Positions 1 through 6,084 of a DNA stretch of 28,702 bases are shown in pieces; position 1 is the stretch's first letter; the number at the start of each line of letters is the position of its first letter. The notes beneath the pieces were generated by a model. The model was not told the origin of the DNA and searched no databases. It was given only the letters and a program-made list of their open reading frames with translations. The DNA comes from a virus, in the IMG/VR virus record IMGVR_UViG_3300018059_000035, positions 1 through 28,702 of that record; one strand, given 5' to 3'. The translations under genes and the position numbers were made by a program.

Positions 1-1155
1 AAGGTGGTCATCGGTCCCGCGGCCAACGCTTCAGCCACAGCGTTCAGCCTGCGGGTTTACATGGGAGATGGCTTCGCGGAGGTATTCGACAACCTTCTTG
101 TGACACCTTCAACAGACGTGAATTTCGTGGAGACGGCCATCAATGAGGTTTCCACTCTGATTACGGTGGACCAGAATGGCTCTTCCTCGGTCATCCCCGA
201 GGCTGGTACGACAACCCTTACGGGTGGAGACGATGGAGTTGCCTCGGTGACGGATGCCGACTATATCGGCACGACCACTTCCTTGGGGAAAACCGGACTC
301 CAGATTTTCGCCAACGCGGAGGATTTCGACCTGAACTTGCTGGCCGTGCCGGGAGTTTCCTCGGCAGCAGTCATCAACGAGATGCTGCTGCTCTGTTCGA
401 CACGCGGTGACTGCATGTCCATCGTGGACCCGCCGCTCGGGCTCTCGACGCAGCAGGTCGTGGACTGGCACAACGGCGCTGGCGCCTACTCGGATCATCA
501 GGCTTTCAATACGTTCTATGGCGCTCTGTATTGGCCATGGCTCCAGATTTACGACGCCACGAACAAAATGAAGGTTTGGGTTCCGCCTTCGGGTCTTGTC
601 GGTGGAGTGTATGCGTTCACGGACTACAACACCTTCACGTGGATCGCACCTGCCGGTCTCAATCGTGGTCACTTGCTCCAGCCGTTGAAAATCGAGCACA
701 ACCCGGATCTTGGAGAGCGGGATTACCTCTACGGCAATCAGAACGCGGTCAACCCGATTGTGAATTTCCGCAAGGACGGAATCACGGTCTTCGGTCAGCG
801 TTCGCTTCAGAGAAAGCCAAGCGCTCTTGACCGGGTGAATGTCGTGCGTCTTGTGCTTTATCTGCGGAAGGCTATTGCCACAGCGGTCAAGTACCTTGTG
901 TTCGAGCCGAACGATCCGATTACGTGGGCGGCTTTCGTGAATCTCGTGGAACCTTACATGGAGATGGTCAAGCAGAATCGGGGCGTATACGACTACAAGG
1001 TCATCTGCGACAAGGATACGAACCCGCCTGATGCCATTGACAGGAACGAAATGCACGGGGTCGTGGCGATGAAACCGGTGAAGGCCGCTGAATTCCTCGA
1101 AGTGAAATTCGTGCTCACGGCCACGGGCGCCCGGTTTGAGGATCTCGTTTTTTGA
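1..1155 (+). CDS. Contractile tail sheath protein, C-terminal part (5' end outside the window)
   Basis: The reading frame is already open at base 1, so the true start lies upstream and only about 384 residues are visible. The C-terminal two thirds look like a phage tail sheath: a conserved segment giving the order and disposition of bound DNA-independent structural repeats, with GLNRG, then NPIVNFRKDGITVFGQRSL, and a final helical segment containing LVFEPNDPITWAAF, followed by a domain ending in KFVLTATGARFEDLVF. Sheath subunits polymerise around the tube and contract to drive it through the host envelope. The gene stops with TTTTGA and is followed by a homing endonuclease instead of the tube gene, which lies 6.7 kb further on. 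The family call is by motif recognition; the N-terminal part cannot be judged. Confidence 0.88.
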   Translation, partial: KVVIGPAANASATAFSLRVYMGDGFAEVFDNLLVTPSTDVNFVETAINEVSTLITVDQNGSSSVIPEAGTTTLTGGDDGVASVTDADYIGTTTSLGKTGLQIFANAEDFDLNLLAVPGVSSAAVINEMLLLCSTRGDCMSIVDPPLGLSTQQVVDWHNGAGAYSDHQAFNTFYGALYWPWLQIYDATNKMKVWVPPSGLVGGVYAFTDYNTFTWIAPAGLNRGHLLQPLKIEHNPDLGERDYLYGNQNAVNPIVNFRKDGITVFGQRSLQRKPSALDRVNVVRLVLYLRKAIATAVKYLVFEPNDPITWAAFVNLVEPYMEMVKQNRGVYDYKVICDKDTNPPDAIDRNEMHGVVAMKPVKAAEFLEVKFVLTATGARFEDLVF

Positions 1156-1157
1156 GT

Positions 1158-1170
1158 CTAGACTTTCTAG
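1158..1170. repeat. Small perfect palindrome after the sheath stop codon
   Basis: CTAGA-CTT-TCTAG is a perfect 5-bp inverted repeat with a 3-base spacer, starting two bases after the sheath stop codon. Bases 1157-1167 are the exact reverse complement of the GAAAGTCTAGA found just before the endolysin start (5141-5151). It could be an operator or part of a 3' end structure; nothing in the sequence decides this. Confidence 0.4.
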
Positions 1171-1173
1171 CTT

Positions 1174-1182
1174 TGGTATACT
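1174..1182 (+). promoter_or_regulatory. Probable extended -10 promoter of the homing endonuclease gene
   Basis: TGGTATACT is a sigma70-type extended -10 element (TGn followed by TATACT). A weak -35 candidate, TTGAGT, lies at 1152-1157 with a 19-base spacer. Transcription would begin near 1188-1190, inside the loop of the hairpin at 1177-1204. A transcript from here would therefore lack the left arm that hides the ribosome-binding site. TATACTAT could equally be a phage-specific late promoter box. Confidence 0.5.
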
Positions 1183-1204
1183 ATCCTTCTAGGAGGGTAG
1201 TATG
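1177..1204 (+). promoter_or_regulatory. Hairpin that buries the Shine-Dalgarno and AUG of the homing endonuclease
   Basis: Bases 1177-1188 pair with 1193-1204 without a gap, forming a 12-bp stem that includes three G-U pairs and has a CTAG loop. The right arm contains most of the Shine-Dalgarno AGGAGG (1191-1196) and the whole ATG at 1202-1204. The left arm is the -10-like TATACTAT. In transcripts reading through from the sheath gene the start would be masked. Transcripts starting at the overlapping promoter would leave it open. T4 I-TevI is controlled by the same logic. Confidence 0.7.
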
Positions 1205-1708
1205 GCTGAATGGAGATCGTTGTTCGGGTTTGAAGGGTATTACATGATATCGAACGAAGGACAAGTCATGCGAGTAGCGCCGGGAAGGCACGGAGGAACA
1301 CGTCCCGGTTACGTTCTGCGTTCTCGTGTTGACCGTAAAGGGTATCATTCTGTGATGCCATGTGTGGATGGAAAAACAAAGGTGGTATCGCTTCATCGGG
1401 CTGTACTGCTTGCTTTCAAGGGGGAACCGCCGATTGTTGGCATGGAGGCCAATCACGAGGACGGCAATAAAGCAAATTGTCATCTCAATAATTTGAGTTG
1501 GGTGACAAATAGCGAAAACAAGAAACACGCGATGCGCACTGGTTTGCGTAAACGGCTTTTTTCTAAGGAAGACATTACGCAAATCAAGGCATGGTACGCA
1601 TCGGGTAGGTTTTCGCAACAGGCCATTGCGGATTTCTATGGTGTAAGTCAGCGTCACATTTCCTTTATTGTGCGTGGAGATATCTACACTGAGGACACGT
1701 TTTCATGA
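1202..1708 (+). CDS. Free-standing HNH homing endonuclease with NUMOD4 domain
   Basis: The 168-residue product has three visible parts. Residues 4-25 carry a NUMOD4-type motif (WRSLFGFEGYYMISNEGQV). Residues 63-110 are an HNH_3-type core (SLHRAVLLAF, then ANHEDGNKANCHLNNLSWVT), with H65, H85 and N96/N97 as probable active-site residues. Residues 120-160 look like a C-terminal helix-turn-helix for DNA binding (AIADFYGVSQRHISFIVRG). Such enzymes cut a conserved site in a related genome and are copied in by repair. It sits directly behind the tail sheath gene, a plausible homing target region. The DNA is visibly richer in A/T than the flanking structural genes, fitting separate origin. AGGAGG lies 5 bases before the ATG but is folded into a hairpin. 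It overlaps the next gene by ATGA. Confidence 0.9.
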   Translation: MAEWRSLFGFEGYYMISNEGQVMRVAPGRHGGTRPGYVLRSRVDRKGYHSVMPCVDGKTKVVSLHRAVLLAFKGEPPIVGMEANHEDGNKANCHLNNLSWVTNSENKKHAMRTGLRKRLFSKEDITQIKAWYASGRFSQQAIADFYGVSQRHISFIVRGDIYTEDTFS

Positions 1709-2094
1709 AGGAAATTACGGCTGAGCAGGTCGTGCGCGGACTGTTGGAGGACGATGAAACGACGTACGTTCACCTGCTGAAGACTCGTGGTGGTTCCGTA
1801 TGTGGTGCCACTTCTGGTGAATCATACGCAGACATCAATTGGGTGACCTGCCCGAAGTGCCTGAAGATTTATGACGCAGAAGACGATGGTACGAGTGAAT
1901 CGTTGCAGGAAGCGCGGGCAGGGCGGCAGGTCACGATTCTGATTGAGACCGATAACGAAGCTTTCACTGACGAACCGAGCTTGGAGTTGGCTCGAATTCT
2001 TCAGTCTCTCGCGTCCGGTAATTTGAACCCCGGAGATTCCATCAACATTCGGGACATCAATGGAAACACTGTCGGCAGCTTCAGGTGGACGTAA
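1705..2094 (+). CDS. Hypothetical protein with a possible single zinc-binding site
   Basis: The 129-residue product is not recognised as a known enzyme. Its N-terminal half has H23, C33, C49 and C52 (VHLL, SVCG, VTCPKC), a spacing that could hold one zinc ion. The C-terminal half is acidic and short-stranded, ending GNTVGSFRWT. The ATG overlaps the stop of the homing endonuclease (ATGA), so the two are probably translated from one message. The start was chosen for that coupling. Function is unknown; it belongs to a run of small phage genes of unknown role. Confidence 0.7.
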   Translation: MKEITAEQVVRGLLEDDETTYVHLLKTRGGSVCGATSGESYADINWVTCPKCLKIYDAEDDGTSESLQEARAGRQVTILIETDNEAFTDEPSLELARILQSLASGNLNPGDSINIRDINGNTVGSFRWT

Positions 2095-2097
2095 ATC

Positions 2098-2622
2098 GTG
2101 GCCGAAGCACTGGCGTGTGGGCATCCTAATTGTCTAGCGTGGGCTAGAGAAGGTGCCATTCCGTGTACCGAGTGCGGGAGACCCGTAGACCATTCTCCGA
2201 TGTGTCTGGAAAAAGATTCCGGTATCAAGTGCCGGGACTGCGCACGTGGAGATACGCCGACTAGCTGTGACGCTGATTATCGTAGTCAGGAAGTTGAGTC
2301 TATCGTTGAAGCGTTTTTCACGGAGGATGTAGCCGACACGATTTATCAGCAACTTCGTGCCTTGAGCGGCGGAGGCGGGCTCGGCGGGCTGTCAGCGTGG
2401 GGTGCCCGAGAATTCATAAAGTCGTCTGACTCATTGATGTTCCGTGTCGGTAAGCGGGGTAAAATCACCATCAAGTATGACGAGGGAATGGACGAATATT
2501 CGGTCACTCTCCATAAGCTCGGCAATGGGGGCAGTGTCACGAAGTTGAAGTCGTTGGACATGGTTTACTTCGATCAGCTTGTGGATGTGATCGGTGAATG
2601 GGTAAGTGAGTTTAACCCATGA
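2098..2622 (+). CDS. Hypothetical protein with N-terminal zinc-finger region
   Basis: The 174-residue product starts with GTG three bases after the preceding stop. Residues 7-57 are rich in possible metal ligands: C7, H9, C12, C23, C26, H32, C36, C45, C48 and C57, enough for two zinc sites (CTEC and CRDC are clear knuckles). Residues 66-74 read VESIVEAFF, a motif repeated at the C-terminus of the next protein. A Gly-rich linker (about 89-97) leads to a C-terminal alpha/beta region (SVTLHKLGNGG to IGEWVSEF). No function is recognised. It overlaps the next gene by ATGA. Confidence 0.7.
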   Translation: MAEALACGHPNCLAWAREGAIPCTECGRPVDHSPMCLEKDSGIKCRDCARGDTPTSCDADYRSQEVESIVEAFFTEDVADTIYQQLRALSGGGGLGGLSAWGAREFIKSSDSLMFRVGKRGKITIKYDEGMDEYSVTLHKLGNGGSVTKLKSLDMVYFDQLVDVIGEWVSEFNP

Positions 2623-2996
2623 CCCTCGCTCAGTGGTTGGAAAAATCTCCCGTCGTCGGTAAGGTGTACGATAAGGGTGTGTACACGATCCCTGACCAGC
2701 TACCGGACGACCTTCGCAGGGAACTCTGGAATCTGTCCGATTACCGGGTGTCGTCCGTAACTGGTGGGTCCATTTGGTTGACGAAAAAGAAAACCACCGA
2801 ATCAAAGCCAAAAATGACATACGAGTTGGCCATGGCTGCTGCGAAGGATGAAGCCAACCGCCATATGAGGGCGGGTGGGCGCACGAAGTGGGATGAGTCG
2901 GATTACAACGAAATGGCCAGAGTCTTCAATGAACTGTGGCCGGAAGGGTCGGAGACTGAGAGTATTGTTGAAGCACTCCTTGGGTGTGACCTGTGA
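2619..2996 (+). CDS. Hypothetical phage protein ending in an ESIVEAL motif
   Basis: The 125-residue product has an N-terminal half of unknown type and a helical segment at residues 70-108 (AMAAAKDEANRHMRAGGRTK, then WDESDYNEMARVFNELWP). That segment resembles a motif seen in many small phage proteins. The last 13 residues, TESIVEALLGCDL, contain the same ESIVEA string found inside the upstream protein. The ATG overlaps the upstream stop and the GTG of the next gene overlaps this stop, so it lies in a translationally coupled string. No function can be assigned. Confidence 0.7.
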   Translation: MTLAQWLEKSPVVGKVYDKGVYTIPDQLPDDLRRELWNLSDYRVSSVTGGSIWLTKKKTTESKPKMTYELAMAAAKDEANRHMRAGGRTKWDESDYNEMARVFNELWPEGSETESIVEALLGCDL

Positions 2997-3199
2997 CTCG
3001 CGCTGAACTCGAAAACCTCGCCTTTAACAAGACGCCGGGAGACTACAAAGCTTTAGACGCAGACGGCGCCATGCGTCTGAATTACGTGAACCCGAAATCT
3101 GGTAACGCTGAATCGTGGCCGATCAGCGCTCTTCCTGTTGAGCACCTTCTCCGCCTTGCCGGGCTTTCGAAGGATACCTTCATCGGGGGGAAAAAATGA
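2993..3199 (+). CDS. Small hypothetical protein
   Basis: A 68-residue product starting with GTG that overlaps the previous stop (GTGA) and itself ends in ATGA with the next gene. It has no membrane segment or recognisable domain. The sequence is of ordinary soluble composition, with a C-terminal helix (VEHLLRLAGLSKD). The tight overlaps on both sides are the main evidence that it is translated. Confidence 0.6.
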   Translation: MTRAELENLAFNKTPGDYKALDADGAMRLNYVNPKSGNAESWPISALPVEHLLRLAGLSKDTFIGGKK

Positions 3200-3669
3200 G
3201 CGAGATGGTCGAGTCGTTTGAAAGCACTGATGAGATGCCGCGCATAAATAAAGTAGAGCGGCGGAAACGTAAAATTGCACGTCTTTTCCATCGTCTTCTG
3301 ATCGGGCCAACCGACCTTAGTGAAGTGGTCGTCGGTTATTTTTCTACTGGTTACGCTACGCTTGGTATCTGGCATGGTACACGGGCTGCACCGTTTTTCC
3401 TGACGGTTGACCGTATGCCGGGACCGTATATTTTTTTGCCCTTTATACTTGTTATTCTTGGTGGTTGCATTCTCGTTGCGTGGGCGAAGGAAGGTATTAC
3501 CGCTCGAAAGGTGTGTGCGTGGGTGTCTGTTCCGGCGTTTGCGCTATGTACGTTTCTTTCTATCATCACGACTGGAGCGGGTGCGGCACAGATTATTTTT
3601 CCGGCGCTTACAGCACTTTCACTTAGGACTGTGCTTGGTCTAAATGGCCACGAGAAGAAGAGTGAATGA
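3196..3669 (+). CDS. Hypothetical integral membrane protein
   Basis: The 157-residue product begins with a polar, basic N-terminus (residues 1-36, with RRKRK) followed by three or four hydrophobic segments: about 44-60, 76-97 (PYIFLPFILVILGGCILVAW), 105-122 and 126-146. This suggests an inner-membrane protein with a cytoplasmic N-terminus by the positive-inside rule. It could be an accessory lysis or superinfection-related protein, but no family is recognised. The gene overlaps the upstream gene by 4 bases and the downstream gene by up to 26. Confidence 0.65.
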   Translation: MSEMVESFESTDEMPRINKVERRKRKIARLFHRLLIGPTDLSEVVVGYFSTGYATLGIWHGTRAAPFFLTVDRMPGPYIFLPFILVILGGCILVAWAKEGITARKVCAWVSVPAFALCTFLSIITTGAGAAQIIFPALTALSLRTVLGLNGHEKKSE

Positions 3670-4021
3670 TCCAATTCTTCTCACAATTGGCGGCTCCGTC
3701 ATCGTCGCAGCGACGGCGCTTGCCACAAAGCTACTGGAAAATCGTTTCGGTTCCAGTGTGCGCAGAATTGACCAAGGTGTTGCCGATATGGCTATCCTTC
3801 GGTCGGATAATAAGGACCTTGACGAGAAGGTCGATATTTGGAAAGAAAAATACTGGAAGCTTTATGAGGAGTGTGCGCACGAGCGGATTGAGAACGCGAA
3901 CGTGTTAATGGATGTATCGCGGCTCCAGCGTGAAGTTGATCGGCTTGAAAAAGAACAGAGTCAACAAATATGTCCATTCAGCGGGTGTCCGCTTGATCGA
4001 GAGCAAAAGCCGGAGAAGTGA
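3644..4021 (+). CDS. Membrane-anchored coiled-coil protein of unknown function
   Basis: The product is up to 125 residues. Residues 9-28 form one hydrophobic anchor (PILLTIGGSVIVAATALATK), and residues 40-107 are charged and heptad-like, so probably coiled coil. The end has two cysteines (CPFSGCP). This topology resembles an inner-membrane spanin or a scaffold-like anchor, but the partner is not evident. Two starts are possible: ATG 3644, inside the previous gene, or GTG 3662, which has the better Shine-Dalgarno-like GAAGAAG and a shorter overlap. The later start gives 119 residues. Confidence 0.6.
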   Translation: MATRRRVNDPILLTIGGSVIVAATALATKLLENRFGSSVRRIDQGVADMAILRSDNKDLDEKVDIWKEKYWKLYEECAHERIENANVLMDVSRLQREVDRLEKEQSQQICPFSGCPLDREQKPEK

Positions 4022-4070
4022 CTATCCCTACGGCCCCCACTACGAACTGTAGAAAGGAAAGGGAGGACCC

Positions 4071-4538
4071 ATGAGCTTCTTCGACGAACTGAAAGTCCTG
4101 ATCGCAAAGTATGAAAGTGGCCCCGCGCCAACGCCGGTCTCTTCAGAACCACCGTTCCTGTATCCGGCGAGTCCGCGTTTCGGGTCGAAAAACGAGCAGA
4201 AAGACATCGGCCCGTGCAATCCGCTCGACCTGCCGGAAGTCAAGGCACGGCTGGCGGAAGGGTACACGTACGCTGGAAACAGGGCGAAGTGGGGCGAGGG
4301 ACTTGACAAGGCGGACGCTGAGCTTCGGCGTCTCTGGTCGATGTCCACGCCTGAGTACCAGACGAGCCGTTATCGCCGTTGCGACCCAACCTTCGCCTGC
4401 GCCGGGATCAAGGGTGGTCTGATCGAAATGCCGGGAGCGAATCCGATGTCGCCTCAGAACCTAGACCAGTACGAGGGGTTCACTCTCGAATCGTTCCTTG
4501 CCAATGTTCAGACCGGTGGTGGACCGAGCGGCGGCTAA
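4071..4538 (+). CDS. Hypothetical protein
   Basis: A 155-residue soluble-looking product with a good ribosome-binding site (GGGAGG) ahead of the ATG. It is rich in Pro in residues 18-35 and has a charged middle segment (LPEVKARLAEGYTYAGNRAK). It contains three cysteines (C49, C104 and C110), too few for a clear metal site. No domain is recognised. It follows a 49-base gap, so it may start a new translational unit. Confidence 0.6.
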   Translation: MSFFDELKVLIAKYESGPAPTPVSSEPPFLYPASPRFGSKNEQKDIGPCNPLDLPEVKARLAEGYTYAGNRAKWGEGLDKADAELRRLWSMSTPEYQTSRYRRCDPTFACAGIKGGLIEMPGANPMSPQNLDQYEGFTLESFLANVQTGGGPSGG

Positions 4539-4547
4539 GATTCGACG

Positions 4548-5081
4548 GTGAGACGAATGTTGATTCTTGTGGGGCGACGGTTAATCCCTGTCGCCCTGCT
4601 TTTCTTTTCAAATATGATACTCGCTCAACCACAGCCCTTGCCGACCCGCAGGCCAACGGTTCCTCCTCCGCCTACGGCTGCCCCTCCGACTCCGGCGCCT
4701 ACGTGGACGCCGACCATGGTCCCGATACGGACACCGACTGCGGTCTCGACTGCTACTCCTGTCGGACCGACACCTGTTCCTACGTTGACACCGACTGTCA
4801 CACCAACATTTCCAGTGTCGTTCCCGACTCCTTCTGGTACGCCTGTGCTCAGCGTTCGTGCGCAGCTACGGTTCAAGGCGAGCGCAACCGGTGATCCGGC
4901 GATGTTTTACTTGGACTATCGAGTGGGTGGCGGGGGATGGAAAGCGGTTCCAATCAGCGGTGAAATATTGGAGTGGATCGGGCCAGAGGACGTGTTGGAG
5001 CTTCGAAAAACCGACGCGACAACTACATCTATCCGTCGTTTCCGTCTCGCGGTTGGCGCGATCCTCGTGCCGGAACGTTGA
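4548..5081 (+). CDS. Secreted Pro/Thr-rich protein with signal peptide
   Basis: The product is 177 residues from GTG 4548, or 174 from ATG 4557 in the same frame. Residues 1-27 look like a Sec signal peptide: basic MRRMLILVGRR, then hydrophobic LIPVALLFFSNMILA with a likely cut after LAQ or LA. There is no lipobox cysteine. Residues 28-100 are a low-complexity stalk of PTP, TPT and PPP units. Residues 101-177 form a compact C-terminal domain with aromatic and Gly-rich strands (YLDYRVGGGGW). It would be a periplasmic or surface protein with an extended linker. It lies just before a terminator. No family is recognised; a moron-type or lysis-accessory role is possible. Confidence 0.65.
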   Translation: MRRMLILVGRRLIPVALLFFSNMILAQPQPLPTRRPTVPPPPTAAPPTPAPTWTPTMVPIRTPTAVSTATPVGPTPVPTLTPTVTPTFPVSFPTPSGTPVLSVRAQLRFKASATGDPAMFYLDYRVGGGGWKAVPISGEILEWIGPEDVLELRKTDATTTSIRRFRLAVGAILVPER

Positions 5082-5094
5082 ATGTGTAACCCCA

Positions 5095-5140
5095 TAGGGC
5101 CGCAGTACGGACTTCAACGTGCCAGCGGCCCTACTTTTTT
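5095..5140 (+). terminator. Strong Rho-independent terminator ahead of the lysis genes
   Basis: TAGGGCCGC (5095-5103) pairs perfectly with GCGGCCCTA (5125-5133), and the inner arms GTACG and CGTGC (5105-5109 with 5118-5122) pair with one G-U. This makes a two-part stem, followed by CTTTTTT at 5134-5140. It closes the operon of small genes. The endolysin ATG is only 12 bases beyond the T-run, so expression downstream would need read-through or antitermination. Confidence 0.88.
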
Positions 5141-5151
5141 GAAAGTCTAGA

Positions 5152-5703
5152 ATGTATCTTCCTGCGCCTGTCATTGCTGCTCTTCCCGCCGTCGCGGCAC
5201 GTCACGAGCTAGATGTATACCTGCTCGCTGCTTTCGTGATGCAGGAGTCTGGTGGTGAAACATCAGCATGGAATCCGGAACCGAAATATCGTTACCTGTG
5301 GGATGTTCGCGATTGGAAGCCTTTTCGGACGTTGACCGCTGATGAAAACGCATCCGAAATTCCACCGGCTGATTTCCATAAACTTGGTGGGCAGCTAGAT
5401 CAGGAGTGGTGGGGGCAGCAGGCGAGTTGGGGGCTCATGCAGGTGATGGGAGCCGTGGCGAGAGAGCACGGATTTCGTGAAATCTTTTTCACCAAGTTGT
5501 GCAACATGGATGTCGGGCTAGCATATGGAGCGCGTCATCTTGCTGGTCTTTTTGCCCGTGGTTTCGATATGCAGGACGCCATCTCGGCCTACAATGCCGG
5601 ACATCCGACGCACGAAAATTACTACAAGTACACCAGCCCGGTTCTTCAATGGGTAGATAAACTCAGGAAAGAGAGGGCTTTTTCCACAGGGGGCACAGCA
5701 TGA
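5152..5703 (+). CDS. Endolysin, SLT-type lytic transglycosylase/lysozyme fold
   Basis: The 183-residue product has the hallmarks of the goose-lysozyme/SLT fold that cleaves the glycan strands of peptidoglycan. The catalytic glutamate is probably E32 in MQESGG. The substrate-site loop ASWGLMQVMG is at 91-100 and AYNAG is at 146-150. There is no signal peptide, so release probably depends on the holin encoded next (ATGA overlap at 5700). The ATG is 12 bases after a terminator T-run and only a weak GAAAG precedes it. It is not located in the tail fibre or spike genes, so a lysis role is favoured, though a virion-associated role is possible. Confidence 0.85.
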   Translation: MYLPAPVIAALPAVAARHELDVYLLAAFVMQESGGETSAWNPEPKYRYLWDVRDWKPFRTLTADENASEIPPADFHKLGGQLDQEWWGQQASWGLMQVMGAVAREHGFREIFFTKLCNMDVGLAYGARHLAGLFARGFDMQDAISAYNAGHPTHENYYKYTSPVLQWVDKLRKERAFSTGGTA

Positions 5704-6083
5704 AAATAATCGCGTGGTTCGCCGCCTTATCCGGCAAGCTCTCGGGATACAGGACGCTGTTTTTTCTTGCGGTGTCTATCATCCTGAAGCTTTTGGCGAT
5801 CACGGGTGTTCTTCATGGCACGAGTGTGGATGCGAACGAGGCTACGGATAAGGTCATTTTGATCGTGTCTGGTCTTTGTGATTTTGCGGCGTTCATCTAC
5901 CGGACTATTTCTACCAAGCCGGGACCAATGGCCCCGCCGTATGTAGGGCCGAATCGCCGTGTGGAAATCAGTGGAGACGCCCCGACGACGGTCAGCATTG
6001 TGCCTGAGCATTCGGTTGTTACGACAACGCCTCCTGATATTGTGGCTGGCACGCAGGTGTTGGTGGAAAAAAAGGAAGAGTAA
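5700..6083 (+). CDS. Probable holin (two membrane segments)
   Basis: The 127-residue product has two predicted membrane helices, at about residues 18-37 (YRTLFFLAVSIILKLLAITG) and 51-68 (KVILIVSGLCDFAAFIYR). A long polar C-terminal tail of about 55 residues follows and ends KKEE. Size, topology and overlap with the endolysin gene fit a holin, which permeabilises the inner membrane to time lysis. The ATG overlaps the endolysin stop. The family cannot be named from sequence, and the tail is longer than in many holins. Confidence 0.65.
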   Translation: MKIIAWFAALSGKLSGYRTLFFLAVSIILKLLAITGVLHGTSVDANEATDKVILIVSGLCDFAAFIYRTISTKPGPMAPPYVGPNRRVEISGDAPTTVSIVPEHSVVTTTPPDIVAGTQVLVEKKEE

Positions 6084-6084
6084 C

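Noticed and set aside
109-1056. Minus-strand frame of 315 residues opposite the sheath gene
   Set aside because: Antisense to a recognisable sheath protein; composition (many Arg, His, Val) is that of a shadow frame.
4625-4876. Minus-strand frame with VGVGVGT-like repeats
   Set aside because: It is the antisense image of the Pro/Thr codon repeats of the secreted protein.
3644-5081. Spanin pair formed by the 3644 coiled-coil protein and the 4548 secreted protein
   Set aside because: The secreted protein has no lipobox cysteine and the genes are separated by another gene and placed before, not after, the endolysin.
5959-6084. N-terminal extension of the 6085 protein in the same frame
   Set aside because: It overlaps the holin gene in another frame and its composition is that of a shadow; the TTG at 6085 has a good ribosome-binding site.
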